Of a stretch of 64,000 bases of DNA, positions 1 to 8,415 are shown in pieces. A program made the position numbers and the translations under genes. This DNA is from Enterobacter cancerogenus (GTDB lineage Bacteria > Pseudomonadota > Gammaproteobacteria > Enterobacterales > Enterobacteriaceae), in NCBI GenBank assembly GCA_000773965.1, contig JRUP01000008.1:248001-312000 (forward strand). The letters run 5' to 3'. The notes beneath the pieces were generated by a model. The model saw nothing but the letters and a program-made list of their open reading frames with translations. It was not told the origin of the DNA and searched no databases. Each line of letters starts with the position of its first letter. Position 1 is the first letter of the stretch.

Positions 1-409
1 CGACCAGCATCGCTTCCAGATGGCTGGAATCGGACACCACCACGTTGATATCCCAATCGGGCCGGTTCTGGTAATAATCCATCAGGATCGGGGTGAAATA
101 ACGCAGATACAGGTAGGAAATACCGATGGTGACGCGGCGCTGCTTGTGAGTAGCAATGGTTACCGTCTGCCGCTTTAAACTGTTCACCTGGCTGAGAATA
201 TCGCAGGCACGACGATAGAGAAAACTGCCCGCTTCGGTTAACACCATGGCACGTGGCGTGCGCGTAAAGAGCGGTGAGCCAATCTCCTGTTCTAACTCTT
301 GCAGACGTTTTCCCAACGGCGGTTGTGCGATGTTCAATAGCTTCGCGGCTTTACTGATCGATCCCTGTTCCGCTATCGTGCAAAAATAATGCAATCGTTT
401 CAGATCCAT
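1..409 (-). CDS. LysR-family transcriptional regulator (partial, C-terminus beyond window)
   Basis: The reverse strand reads MDLKRLHYFCTIAEQGSISK and runs open to the left edge, so about 136 N-terminal residues are visible. The winged-helix pattern is typical of LysR: an AAKLLNIAQPPLGKRLQELE recognition region, then a LFTRTPRAMVLTEAG wing, then the start of the effector domain. The usual family length is about 300 residues, so more than half is missing. It lies 69 bases downstream of the DUF554 gene on the same strand, so it may be the last gene of the decarboxylase operon or its own regulator. The effector cannot be inferred. Confidence 0.9.
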   Translation of the reverse strand, partial: MDLKRLHYFCTIAEQGSISKAAKLLNIAQPPLGKRLQELEQEIGSPLFTRTPRAMVLTEAGSFLYRRACDILSQVNSLKRQTVTIATHKQRRVTIGISYLYLRYFTPILMDYYQNRPDWDINVVVSDSSHLEAMLV

Positions 410-478
410 AATCCCTCCGCGCCCTGTTCGCGCTACTTTACCATGGCCGAAATCGATCCAACCGCGCTGAGCGCAAGC

Positions 479-1201
479 TTAGTGGATATACATGCTCCAT
501 AAGTGGCTGATCGGCATTACCAGCACCAGCGCCGGTAACATATTCGCCACCGGGAAGGATTTGATTCCGGCAATACGAAAGCCCGCCGCCAGCATCACAA
601 ACCCACCGGCTGCGGTGAAATCACTCATCATCGGTGCCGTGGTGTGCGGCATAATCAGTACCGCCGCCGAGGCCAGCACCAATTGCACGATCAACTGTGG
701 AATGGCAATTACCGCCACCGCATAACCGAGCAGCGTGGCAAATATCGCCGCCGTGAAGATATCCATGATGGATTTCACCAGCAGGATATTGGCATCGTGG
801 GTCATGCCTTCGGTCATGGCACCAATAATACCGGTGCCGCTGGCGCAGAATAACACCATGATGGCCACATACTTTTCAGTGAACGCTTCACCACTCAATC
901 CACCTTCTGCTGGCTGGCTTTGAAAACGGCTCACCAGCCCTTTCGCCAGATTTCCCAGTCGACCTATCTTCTGCTCCAGATAGGCATATTCACCCAGCGC
1001 CGCACCGAGGATTAGCGCCAGAATTACCGCCGGCAAACTGTGGATCTTGCCGATCAAAACAATGCCGAGGCCCATCGACGACAGGCCGAACGTCATGGGC
1101 AACGCGATGCGCAGCCTCTCTGGCACTCTGGTGCCAAGAAAGGCGCCCACCAGCCCGCCAATCAGCACCGCGCTGCCGTTGACAAAGGGTCCCACTACCA
1201 T
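479..1201 (-). CDS. DUF554 family membrane protein (YqgA-like)
   Basis: A 240-residue protein with about seven hydrophobic segments, glycine-rich at the N-terminus (GPFVNGSAVLIGGLVGAFLG), as in the DUF554/YqgA family of inner-membrane proteins of unknown function. An AAGGAG ribosome site lies six bases before the ATG. It follows the ubiX-like gene by only three bases, so it is almost certainly translated from the same mRNA as the decarboxylase genes. From context it could move an aromatic acid or its phenolic product, but no member of the family known to me has such a proven role. Confidence 0.85.
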   Translation of the reverse strand: MVVGPFVNGSAVLIGGLVGAFLGTRVPERLRIALPMTFGLSSMGLGIVLIGKIHSLPAVILALILGAALGEYAYLEQKIGRLGNLAKGLVSRFQSQPAEGGLSGEAFTEKYVAIMVLFCASGTGIIGAMTEGMTHDANILLVKSIMDIFTAAIFATLLGYAVAVIAIPQLIVQLVLASAAVLIMPHTTAPMMSDFTAAGGFVMLAAGFRIAGIKSFPVANMLPALVLVMPISHLWSMYIH

Positions 1202-1204
1202 AAT

Positions 1205-1789
1205 TTACTCCTTACTTATCGTTATGTTTTCACCCCAGCGTTTGAGGTTGCCCACATCGAGATCGAACAGATCGAGGGCGCGCGCCACGCTGTGATGGAC
1301 CATCTCATCCACGGACTGCGGCTGCTGATAAAAAGCCGGAACCGGAGGATAAATAATCCCTCCCATTTCCGTGACTGATTGCATATTGCGGATGTGCGCC
1401 AAATTAAGCGGCGTTTCTCGTACCATCAGCACCAACCGGCGCCGCTCTTTCAGGATCACATCCGCTGCTCGCGTCAGCAGATTGCTGGTCAGCCCATGGG
1501 CAATCGATGCCAGTGAGTTCATTGAGCAGGGCGCCACCAGCATGCCGAGGGTTTTAAACGATCCGCTGGAAATCGACGCGCCGAGATTGCTGATGCTGTG
1601 CACCTCATCGGCCAGATCCACCACATCCTGCCGTTGCCACTGGGTTTCCATCGAACGCGTCACTTCTGCGCCTTTGGTCACCACCAGATGCACTTCCACA
1701 TCCTGATCGCGCAGCAACTGCAGCGCCTTCATGCCGTACTGAAAACCCGACGCGCCGCTAATGCCGACGATAATGCGCCTTCTGCTCAC
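1205..1789 (-). CDS. UbiX-like flavin prenyltransferase (hydroxyarylate decarboxylase subunit B)
   Basis: A 194-residue flavoprotein of the UbiX/Pad1 family. These enzymes prenylate FMN to make the prenyl-FMN cofactor needed by UbiD-type decarboxylases. The FMN-binding start [10 protein letters not shown], the central [15 protein letters not shown] segment and the [14 protein letters not shown] motif are all present. Translation appears to start at GTG, with GAGG five bases upstream. It starts 11 bases after the UbiD-like gene, so the two are co-expressed. Pairing with a UbiD-like partner and lack of a ubiquinone-gene context point to aromatic acid decarboxylation rather than ubiquinone synthesis. 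Confidence 0.9.
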   Translation of the reverse strand: MSRRRIIVGISGASGFQYGMKALQLLRDQDVEVHLVVTKGAEVTRSMETQWQRQDVVDLADEVHSISNLGASISSGSFKTLGMLVAPCSMNSLASIAHGLTSNLLTRAADVILKERRRLVLMVRETPLNLAHIRNMQSVTEMGGIIYPPVPAFYQQPQSVDEMVHHSVARALDLFDLDVGNLKRWGENITISKE

Positions 1790-1800
1790 TGCTACCTCAC

Positions 1801-3282
1801 TTACTCAAAATCAGGAAGAAAACGTTTCACATCCACCTCTTTGAACTTCGAGCGTTCAAAGTGCGCCTTCATGTGCCACGGCACGGTGCAATCAAAGATG
1901 GTTTTGCAGGTCACGCCCTGTTGGCTAATGCTGGCGCTGTATTCCGGCACCTGTGAAGGATCGAGCGGATGGCAGCGCACACCAGGAATGGTGAGGTGAT
2001 CGACATCGCCCTGATAGCGGGTTTGCATCGCCCACAGAATGTCGTCGGTGTCGAACACATCGACATCGTCATCCACCAGGATCACATGTTTGAGTTCGGA
2101 GAAAGCGGCGAAGGCGATCAGTGCCGCCTGGCGCTGGCGTCCTTCATCCACTGCGGAGGCTTTTTTGAACTGGATGACGGCCAGTAATTTTCCGCCGCCA
2201 GAGGTGTGCGCATTGACGTTCAACACGCGACCCGGCATCGCACGATCCAGCATATCCAGAATGCTGGCTTCAGTGGGAATACCCGCCATGCTGACGTGCT
2301 CGCCACTCGGGCCTAAGGTGGTTTGCAGAATCGGGTGTTTGCGATGGGTGACCGCTTTGACCTTGATCACCGGCAGCGCATCCTTGGCTTCGCCGGTGTA
2401 TCCCGGAAACTCGGGCATCGCTTTACCGGTATTGGTGTTCTGATCTTCCCGCACGCGCACGTTCGGCAGCAGTTCACCTTCAATCACGATTTCAGCATGG
2501 GCGATGGCTTTTTCATTGATGCTCACGCACGGCGCTAACTGCACCGGATAGCCGCGCAGCGCACCGGCAATGCTGAGTTCGTTGTAGCCCAGCGGCGTGG
2601 TCGGTGGTTCAAAGCAGGCAGCGATCTCAATTGCCGGATCGACACCAATACTGATCGAGATAGGCAGCGGCTGTCCGGCCTTTTCGGCTTTTTCACGGAA
2701 GGCGTCGATGTGACGACCCGGCGTCAGCCACATCGAAAGCTCATCACGGCTCTGAATGCACAGGCGATGGATAGTGATATCCGATTCGTGGGTTTCCGGA
2801 TCCGAGGCGTAGCACATGCCCATGGTGAAATAGGGGCCGGCATCTTCTTCGGTATTGGTGGGCGCAGGTAACAGTGTGCGTAGATCGAAAGCCGGATCTT
2901 CCGCATAGTGCACCACTTCCTGGCACAGCGGTTTGGTGCTGGTCACTACCGGTGCAATCGCGTGGTGAACCGAATCTTTCAGCAGGAAGCCTAGCTTTTC
3001 AGGCGGGCAGTTGAGCAGATGGCCGACGCGCTCACGAGTCGACATCAAACCGGTGACCACGCGCACATCAGGGAAGCCTTTAACCTTATTGAACATCATC
3101 GCCGGACCTTTGCGGGTTGGACGTTCACAGGTGCCACCTGCGCCGACATAGCGATAAACACCAGACAGTTCGGCGTGTGGATCGACTTCAGTATCGGTGC
3201 TGACAAACTCGCCTTTCAGGCTGGTGAGTAGCGCGATGGCCGAGCGCAGATCGTGCACGGCTGGGGTTTTATTTTCAGACAT
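1801..3282 (-). CDS. UbiD-family hydroxyarylic acid decarboxylase (subunit C)
   Basis: A 493-residue UbiD-family, prenyl-FMN-dependent non-oxidative decarboxylase. Family marks include [10 protein letters not shown] near residue 80, [10 protein letters not shown] near 168-177, [13 protein letters not shown] near 232-244 and the acidic [10 protein letters not shown] segment near 262-271. Two in-frame ATGs lie four codons apart. The downstream one (MSENK) is preferred because the bases of the upstream ATG include a GGAGAG ribosome site at correct spacing. Likely substrates are gallate, protocatechuate or 4-hydroxybenzoate; an inducible gallate decarboxylase is known biochemically from Pantoea agglomerans. 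The small D subunit of the classical three-gene systems is not seen nearby. Confidence 0.9.
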   Translation of the reverse strand: MSENKTPAVHDLRSAIALLTSLKGEFVSTDTEVDPHAELSGVYRYVGAGGTCERPTRKGPAMMFNKVKGFPDVRVVTGLMSTRERVGHLLNCPPEKLGFLLKDSVHHAIAPVVTSTKPLCQEVVHYAEDPAFDLRTLLPAPTNTEEDAGPYFTMGMCYASDPETHESDITIHRLCIQSRDELSMWLTPGRHIDAFREKAEKAGQPLPISISIGVDPAIEIAACFEPPTTPLGYNELSIAGALRGYPVQLAPCVSINEKAIAHAEIVIEGELLPNVRVREDQNTNTGKAMPEFPGYTGEAKDALPVIKVKAVTHRKHPILQTTLGPSGEHVSMAGIPTEASILDMLDRAMPGRVLNVNAHTSGGGKLLAVIQFKKASAVDEGRQRQAALIAFAAFSELKHVILVDDDVDVFDTDDILWAMQTRYQGDVDHLTIPGVRCHPLDPSQVPEYSASISQQGVTCKTIFDCTVPWHMKAHFERSKFKEVDVKRFLPDFE

Positions 3283-3455
3283 ACTTCTCTCCATAAACGC
3301 GTTAACTGCGATGGAGAAAAAGTAGCGCCAAATAAAAAAGTTAAAAACTACCTTTTATATTCACAGGCTAAACCTTTTTGGTATGCCAGTAATAAAATAT
3401 GTAGTGATGTTTTAATTTAATTAATTTCGTAGCAGAAAGGTTAATACCACAGGCA

Positions 3456-3484
3456 ATAAAAAAGGCGCGATTGTACGCGCCTTT
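3456..3484 (-). terminator. Intrinsic terminator of the yqjI-like gene
   Basis: Arms AAAGGCGCG (3461-3469) and CGCGCCTTT (3476-3484) form a nine-pair stem with a six-base loop. On the reverse strand a run of six T follows. It sits just after the PadR-family stop and separates the iron module from the decarboxylase operon. The remaining 170 bases up to the decarboxylase start are AT-rich and must hold its promoter, but no clear -35/-10 pair was identified. Confidence 0.85.
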
Positions 3485-3490
3485 AACCTG

Positions 3491-4030
3491 TTAACTGTTC
3501 GAAATTTTTTCCGTCGCTTCGTTCAGTGCATTAATCACAATTTCGAGCGACTCAGGCGAAATATCTTCCTGGGATAAACGATGATTCAGCGTGTGGCGAA
3601 TATGATGAATCGCCTGCTCGACTTCCGGAATACTGCGATTATTCACCAGAATCGCCAGCGAAGTCAGTCGATCAATAATATTGGCAATATTCTCGCCGTT
3701 CTCGGCTAATAATGCGCGACCACCTTCATTGAGTGCGTAGGCTTTACGCGATGCATGTGCATCCACCACGCGGATCGCGTCCATCTCTTCGAGCAAAGTG
3801 AGGTTAGGATAGATGATGCCAGGGCTGGGGGAGTATTCCCCTTTGGACAGCTCTTCCACTGACTTGATCAGCTCATAGCCATGCGCAGAACCGCTGGCGA
3901 GGAAGTGCATCATTAACAGGCGGATATCACTGGCATCCAGCATCCTTTCACGGCGCTTTTTACGCGCACCTGCACAGATTGCACGTTGTGCATTATCGGA
4001 CTGCCATGGAAAATCCCGCTGCTGTTTCAT
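3491..4030 (-). CDS. yqjI: PadR-family transcriptional repressor, YqjI-like
   Basis: A 179-residue PadR-family regulator. The stretches GYELIKSVEELSKGEYSPSP and GIIYPNLTLLEE closely match E. coli YqjI, which represses the neighbouring ferric reductase gene yqjH and senses nickel. The ATG at 4030 is chosen over an upstream TTG because AGGGAAGG lies just before it. Unlike E. coli YqjI, the N-terminal extension has no His/Cys-rich metal-binding stretch: only one Cys and no His in the first 40 residues. It is collinear with the yqjH-like gene, whereas in E. coli the two are divergent. Its target is probably the same module, but its signal may differ. Confidence 0.82.
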   Translation of the reverse strand: MKQQRDFPWQSDNAQRAICAGARKKRRERMLDASDIRLLMMHFLASGSAHGYELIKSVEELSKGEYSPSPGIIYPNLTLLEEMDAIRVVDAHASRKAYALNEGGRALLAENGENIANIIDRLTSLAILVNNRSIPEVEQAIHHIRHTLNHRLSQEDISPESLEIVINALNEATEKISNS

Positions 4031-4120
4031 TGCCTTCCCTGAGGTCAATTAAGGGAGGTTGATAGTAGTCTGCCGCCTGGCAAAATTCAACACAGGCGGC
4101 AGCGGGCGCGGCGAAGTCAG

Positions 4121-4903
4121 TTATTTCTGATGCCAGTACGCCACCGCGCGTACGAAATCAGTGTGCGCACCACGGCGTTGCGTGAAGTAGTCGCTCAGCA
4201 GTTTTACCGCTTCACCTTCACCGGTCAGCCAGATGAAATACTCTTCTGTGGGCAGTGAGATCTGATCCAGCTGCGCAATCAGCGGGCCGAGGTTATCTAC
4301 CTGCATGCTGCCACTGCCGAGCCAGGTCACCTGCACATTTGGCAGATCGCCGAGGTAATCACGCCCGGTGGTTTCATCGGCGTAGGCCAGCAGATGGATC
4401 TGCTGCGCCTGCATCTCAGCGTAGCGACGCTTAAAGGCTGGCAGACCGGTCTCATCGCACACGTAAATCTGGCAAGCATAATTCACGGGCACCACGCAGG
4501 AGCCACGCGGTCCGCCCATGGCGATTTGATCGCCTGGCTTTGCCTCATTCGCCCAGCTGCTGGCCACGCCGCCATCGTGAATATAGAAATCGAGCGTCAG
4601 GGAATCCGTACCGTTAAACGCCAGCGGCGTGTAGTCACGCGCAGCCGGACGTACGCCACCAGGCCAGACGATCCCTTCTTCGGTCATTTGCGGCAAGGCC
4701 AAAGCACTGCCAGCGTGGTCCGGGAAGAACACTTTGATGTGATCGTCGAACGATGGCGAATTGAAGCCCGCCAGATCGCTGCCGGTAAACTCGATGCGCC
4801 AGAATTCACCGGCGATTAAGGTTTTGCTCGCCACGGTGATATGGCGGAAACGTAATTCGTTGCGTACGCGCTTCGGTGCGCGTTCGTTAGTGTTTTTTTG
4901 CAA
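4121..4903 (-). CDS. yqjH: Siderophore-interacting protein / ferric-chelate reductase, YqjH-like
   Basis: A 260-residue cytoplasmic FAD- and NAD(P)H-binding protein of the SIP family, which releases iron from ferric siderophores by reduction. It resembles E. coli YqjH (NfeF) along its whole length: VRNELRFRHITV, FDDHIKVFFPDHAG, the FAD motif RDYTPL, IHDGGVASSWA, GPRGS, YVCDETGLPA, the C-terminal YFIWLTGEGEAVK, and a final AYWHQK. The start codon is apparently TTG at 4903, preceded by GGAGAG; no ATG lies nearby. It stands 52 bases downstream of the GlcG-like gene and 90 bases upstream of the YqjI-like repressor, so the three probably form an iron-responsive operon. Confidence 0.92.
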   Translation of the reverse strand: MQKNTNERAPKRVRNELRFRHITVASKTLIAGEFWRIEFTGSDLAGFNSPSFDDHIKVFFPDHAGSALALPQMTEEGIVWPGGVRPAARDYTPLAFNGTDSLTLDFYIHDGGVASSWANEAKPGDQIAMGGPRGSCVVPVNYACQIYVCDETGLPAFKRRYAEMQAQQIHLLAYADETTGRDYLGDLPNVQVTWLGSGSMQVDNLGPLIAQLDQISLPTEEYFIWLTGEGEAVKLLSDYFTQRRGAHTDFVRAVAYWHQK

Positions 4904-4955
4904 GTGTTCTCTCCAGGCAGATGCATCATGCTGACGTCCCTGCCAATCGGTGTAT

Positions 4956-5399
4956 TTAAAGGATTGCCAGCGCTTCGGCGGCCATTTCCGCGACCTGTGA
5001 GTCGTTAGCGCCGTGCGCCCCGCTCACGCCAACCGCGCCAATCACTTCGCCGTTGAGCCATAAAGGAATACCGCCTTCCAGCGGGGTGACGCCGGGCGTG
5101 GCCAGAAAACTCGGGCTGCCAGCGTTGATGAAGGTCTCAAATTCTTTTGACGGTGCACGCAGCAGTGCTGCCGTGCGCGCTTTGCCCAGCGCCACCGTTG
5201 GGCTGATGCCAATCGCCTTGTCGCTGCGATCCAGGCTCACTAACTCGCCCGCACGATCCACCACGGCCACACTGATATGCCAGCCGAATTCTGCTGCGGC
5301 CTCAAATGCGGCGTTAATCACCACGCGCGCGGCTGCCAAAGAGATGGTGTGATAAGGGTTTGCCAGCGCACTGCTGGCCGATGCTGATTGTTTATCCAT
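4956..5399 (-). CDS. GlcG/HbpS family (DUF336) protein, possibly haem-binding
   Basis: A 147-residue GlcG/HbpS-family protein. Family marks are HISVAVVDRAGELVSLDRSD, the ALGKARTAALL helix, a glycine-rich GVTPLEGGIPLWLNGEVIGA segment and AVGVSGAHGANDSQVAE. The family includes extracellular haem-binding HbpS of Streptomyces and accessory proteins in many catabolic operons. No signal peptide is present, so it should be cytoplasmic. It is the first gene of the putative iron operon and sits behind a candidate Fur box, which favours a haem or iron role here. That assignment is inference. Confidence 0.82.
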   Translation of the reverse strand: MDKQSASASSALANPYHTISLAAARVVINAAFEAAAEFGWHISVAVVDRAGELVSLDRSDKAIGISPTVALGKARTAALLRAPSKEFETFINAGSPSFLATPGVTPLEGGIPLWLNGEVIGAVGVSGAHGANDSQVAEMAAEALAIL

Positions 5400-5450
5400 A
5401 ATTTTGCCCCGTACCGGACGTCAGAAGTCCGCGCATGAATCAAACGTTAT

Positions 5451-5465
5451 CGAAAATCATTCTCA
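5451..5465 (-). promoter_or_regulatory. Candidate Fur box upstream of the iron operon
   Basis: On the reverse strand TGAGAATGATTTTCG matches the 7-1-7 Fur pattern TGATAATNATTATCA at 11 of 14 informative positions. It lies about 50 bases upstream of the GlcG-like start, where a promoter is expected. Fur repression of yqjH is known in E. coli. The match is good but not perfect. Confidence 0.55.
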
Positions 5466-5725
5466 TCTGACGTCAGGCAGAATAGCTATGATATATCTTC
5501 GTTGCAATGCCGAAAAATGCTATTGGGAAAAGTTGCAGTATTTTCGGTGTGGCCTGGGTAGGTATTAACGCCGACGGGGGTTTCAGGAGAGCACCGCAGC
5601 GACCTCTCCCGCATAGGGAATTGAGTTCGACTCGCGGACAACAGCAAGCAACGATCGCGCCGCAACAAACGTGCGGCGTGCCATCGATATTAACGGAGTA
5701 AAGCGCGGTAAAACGGAGGTGGAAA
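5466..5725. other. Intergenic region without a supported gene
   Basis: Open frames here have no ribosome site and odd composition. No strong hairpin, tRNA or repeat was seen. The left end carries the upstream part of the iron-operon promoter. Confidence 0.5.
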
Positions 5726-5935
5726 TCAGGCCTGATGGTTACTGCAGTTGACGAAGCTATTGTCATCCTGGCTGTGCTGCGGCAGCGGGTTATCACCCAC
5801 AATTTCATGCTGCTGGCAGTGAGTCTGATGAGGATGCAGGCCGCCCGGCGGAGAGAAAGGCTCAGCCATCTGTGCACTTGCCAGCGAGGAAAACGCCACA
5901 AGCGCTGTCATGAGGAACAACGGTAAAAGTCGCAT
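5726..5935 (-). CDS. Small putative secreted His/Cys-containing protein
   Basis: A 69-residue frame that begins with a convincing signal peptide: MRLLPLFLMTALVAFSSLASA, then QMAEPF. The mature part would be about 48 residues, hydrophilic, with five His and two Cys (one in HQTHCQQHE, one in FVNCSNHQA). The upstream sequence is only A/G-rich (AAAGTGAAAAAG), a weak ribosome site. I do not recognise the family. The signal peptide is the main reason to keep it. The His and Cys could bind a metal, which would suit the iron genes next door, but that is speculation. Confidence 0.45.
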   Translation of the reverse strand: MRLLPLFLMTALVAFSSLASAQMAEPFSPPGGLHPHQTHCQQHEIVGDNPLPQHSQDDNSFVNCSNHQA

Positions 5936-6083
5936 AATTTTTTCTTTTTCACTTTAGCGGTCCAGAGCGGACCAGGAATGCAGGTGATTATCCAGCCTGA
6001 TGTGTGGCGGCTGGTGTTTTACGCGGCCAATCAGGTTTCAATGAAGGATTTTACGCCAGTTACGGCGAATATTTTATAAAATT

Positions 6084-6109
6084 GTGCGGTTAGTCACAGA
6101 TAACCGCAC
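6084..6109 (-). terminator. Hairpin terminator after the Rob-like gene
   Basis: Arms GTGCGGTTA (6084-6092) and TAACCGCAC (6101-6109) form nine pairs with an eight-base loop, 11 bases beyond the stop. The reverse-strand tail AATTTTAT is short and T-rich. Confidence 0.65.
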
Positions 6110-6119
6110 GATTTATGCA

Positions 6120-6986
6120 TTAGCAGGTGGAGACCGGAATGTAGAAAGTGCCCTGCAGCAAATCGGGCGTGCTGTATTTCAGATCCAGCTTGAGCAGGTC
6201 TTTACCTGCCCGGCGCGCCACACCCAGTGCTGGCAAGTGGTTATAGTAAATTTCGGCGGTAAACGCGTTGATCTCTTCCGGCGTACCGTGCCAGTCAATT
6301 TCCGCATATAAACCACTCTCGCCGGTCCAGTTCTGCACGTTGCGCGGCAGCACATCGGCATACTGACTTTCCAGTGCCTGGAACAAACTAATGTGCTGCT
6401 GATCGGCAGAATTCACTCCCGGACTGAACTGGAAGCCCAGCCAGCCACGGCTGACATGTTTACCGGCAAAGCGGACAAAATCGCGGGTATGCTGCGCGAC
6501 CACCTGATTATGATGATCGATGTACTCGCCAAAGCGGCATTCCCACTCAATCACTTCGCCACACAGCTGCAACTCCGGCTTCTCGGCCAGACGCGCGTTG
6601 ACCCACGAACGCTGCGTGGAAATACGACTGTGGAAATCCTTCATCAGCATGTCCGGGATACGACGATAGGCGCCGGGCGTCATGGAGAAGTGGCTTTTGA
6701 ATACCCTCGTGAAATTCTGCTGGTTATCGAAGCCAAAGCGCACGGCAATATCGATCAGCGGCATGCTGGTCAAACGCAGCGCCATCGCTGACATGGTCAG
6801 GCGACGCTTGCGCGTATACGAGGCCAGCGTTTGGCCGGTCATCTCTTTGAACATGCGCTGCATGTGCCACTTGGAGTAACCAGATTTCAGGGTAATCAGA
6901 TCGATATTGAGCTCATCGGTCAGATTCGCCTCTATCCAGTCCACCAGATCGTTGATGTACTGTTTTTTAAGATTCAGGCTGAGCAT
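6120..6986 (-). CDS. AraC-family regulator, Rob/SoxS/MarA type with GyrI-like C-terminal domain
   Basis: A 288-residue protein built like E. coli Rob. Two AraC helix-turn-helix motifs fill residues about 8-110: SGYSKWHMQRMFKEMTGQTL, then IAVRFGFDNQQNFTRVFKSHF. A C-terminal domain of the GyrI/SOUL effector-binding type follows (residues about 125-288). The DNA-binding half is close to Rob, MarA and SoxS, which control multidrug efflux and oxidative-stress genes. The C-terminal half is more diverged, so it is probably a paralogue and not Rob itself. The neighbouring cytochrome bd operon is a possible but unproven target. Confidence 0.88.
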   Translation of the reverse strand: MLSLNLKKQYINDLVDWIEANLTDELNIDLITLKSGYSKWHMQRMFKEMTGQTLASYTRKRRLTMSAMALRLTSMPLIDIAVRFGFDNQQNFTRVFKSHFSMTPGAYRRIPDMLMKDFHSRISTQRSWVNARLAEKPELQLCGEVIEWECRFGEYIDHHNQVVAQHTRDFVRFAGKHVSRGWLGFQFSPGVNSADQQHISLFQALESQYADVLPRNVQNWTGESGLYAEIDWHGTPEEINAFTAEIYYNHLPALGVARRAGKDLLKLDLKYSTPDLLQGTFYIPVSTC

Positions 6987-7163
6987 GATTTTTTCAATCG
7001 AGTGATAAGTGTGAAGGTAATGAATTTGCGCGATTAGTCACATAAATATAACAAAAACGTATTACTTACGTAAGGAAGAGTAAAGGCAGCGAGGCGGGAA
7101 AAGCATTAATTGCTTAGGTTACTAACGTTTTAGGGTCAATTTTTGTACTGCGATAATGTGAAT

Positions 7164-7187
7164 AAGGTCGCTATTACCAGCGACCTT
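7164..7187 (-). terminator. Hairpin downstream of the cytochrome bd operon
   Basis: AAGGTCGCT (7164-7172) and AGCGACCTT (7179-7187) form a perfect nine-pair stem with a six-base loop, 56 bases after the DUF2474 stop. The T-tail is weak. The core resembles the GTCGCC/GGCGAC hairpin at 45997-46014, so it may be a dispersed intergenic palindrome that also ends transcription. Confidence 0.5.
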
Positions 7188-7242
7188 CACGCAATATTTG
7201 TAACGGGGTGCACACTGTTGCGAAACCGGTCTCTGTGAAGAC

Positions 7243-7407
7243 TCAGTGCGTATGCATACCTGCCGCGTTCATCATCATACGAAACAGTGATGCCACCACC
7301 CCCAGTGCCAGCACGCTTGCGCCATAAATAATGACCAGCCACATCACCCGCTTCCACCATGGCGACGGCGTTACCCTGTCTTTCATCTTGCTGACCTGGA
7401 TTGGCAT
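7243..7407 (-). CDS. DUF2474 family small membrane protein of cytochrome bd oxidase
   Basis: A 54-residue protein with one membrane helix (WKRVMWLVIIYGASVLALGV) and a short C-terminal tail ending RMMMNAAGMHTH, matching the DUF2474 family found behind cioB. The ATG at 7407 is chosen because it directly follows the cioB stop (TGATATG), as in a coupled operon; ATGs at 7425 and 7386 are alternatives. By position and topology it may be a counterpart of CydX, which stabilises the haems of E. coli CydAB. That role is inferred. Confidence 0.8.
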   Translation of the reverse strand: MPIQVSKMKDRVTPSPWWKRVMWLVIIYGASVLALGVVASLFRMMMNAAGMHTH

Positions 7408-7408
7408 A

Positions 7409-8413
7409 TCAATGGTACCCCTCATCGGCTTTGATTTTTCCGCGGAACACGTAGTAACTCCAGAAGGTGTAACCCAGAATCACCGGAATAATCAGTAAAG
7501 CGCCCACCAACATAAACGCCTGGCTGCTGGCCGGAGATGCGGCCTGCCAGATAGTGATCGACGGCGGTACGATGTTTGGCCAGATGCTAATGCCCAGACC
7601 GGAAAAACCGAGGAAAATCAGCGCCAGCGTCAAAAGAAACGGTGAGTAATGCGCCTCACGCTTGATGGCGCGCACAATCCCCCACGAGCACAGCACCACC
7701 AGTAGCGGAACCGGCAGGAACCAGAACAGATTGGGACGTGAGAACCAGCGTTGCGCGATATCCGCGTGGGTGAGCGGCGTCCAGACACTGATAATGCCGA
7801 CCACCAACAGCAGCGTCAGGGTAAGTGGCGTGGCCAGCGCTGACATTTTGCGGTGCAGGTCGTGCTCGGTTTTCATAATCAGCCAGGTGCAGCCCAGCAG
7901 TGCATAAGCAATCACTAAGCCAATACCGCAGAACAGCGGGAACGGCGCCAGCCAACTCATTGCTGAACCGACATATTCACGGCCAGACACCGGGAAACCA
8001 TTAAGAATGGCGCCCACGGCCACGCCCTGACTGAAAGTCGCCAGCAGCGATCCGGCGATGAACGATTTATCCCAAAACGGACGATGCTCTTCAGTGGCTT
8101 TAAAGCGGAACTCAAACGCCACGCCGCGAAAAATCAAACCGATAAGCATCGCGGTTAATGGGATCGATAGTGCATCCAGCAGCACCGAATAGGCCAGCGG
8201 AAAAGCGCCGAACAGCGCCGCGCCACCCAGTACCAGCCAGGTTTCGTTACCGTCCCAGACTGGCGCCACAGTGTTGACCATCATGTCACGCTCGATCGGA
8301 TCTTTGTTGAACGGCAACAGCAGACCAATGCCCAAATCGAAGCCATCCATCACGATATACATCAGGGTGCCAAACACGATGATGGCGAACCAAATGATAG
8401 AAAAGTCGATCAT
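7409..8413 (-). CDS. cioB: Cytochrome bd ubiquinol oxidase subunit II, CioB/CydB type
   Basis: A 334-residue polytopic membrane protein, the partner subunit of the quinol-oxidising terminal oxidase. The N-terminal MDGFDLGIGLLLPF and the VWDGNETWLVLGGAALFGAFP segment are diagnostic of subunit II. About eight to nine hydrophobic helices are visible. It starts two bases after the cioA stop and is followed closely by the DUF2474 gene, so the three are one operon. Length is normal for the cyanide-insensitive branch, shorter than E. coli CydB (379 residues). Confidence 0.95.
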   Translation of the reverse strand: MIDFSIIWFAIIVFGTLMYIVMDGFDLGIGLLLPFNKDPIERDMMVNTVAPVWDGNETWLVLGGAALFGAFPLAYSVLLDALSIPLTAMLIGLIFRGVAFEFRFKATEEHRPFWDKSFIAGSLLATFSQGVAVGAILNGFPVSGREYVGSAMSWLAPFPLFCGIGLVIAYALLGCTWLIMKTEHDLHRKMSALATPLTLTLLLVVGIISVWTPLTHADIAQRWFSRPNLFWFLPVPLLVVLCSWGIVRAIKREAHYSPFLLTLALIFLGFSGLGISIWPNIVPPSITIWQAASPASSQAFMLVGALLIIPVILGYTFWSYYVFRGKIKADEGYH

Positions 8414-8415
8414 AA

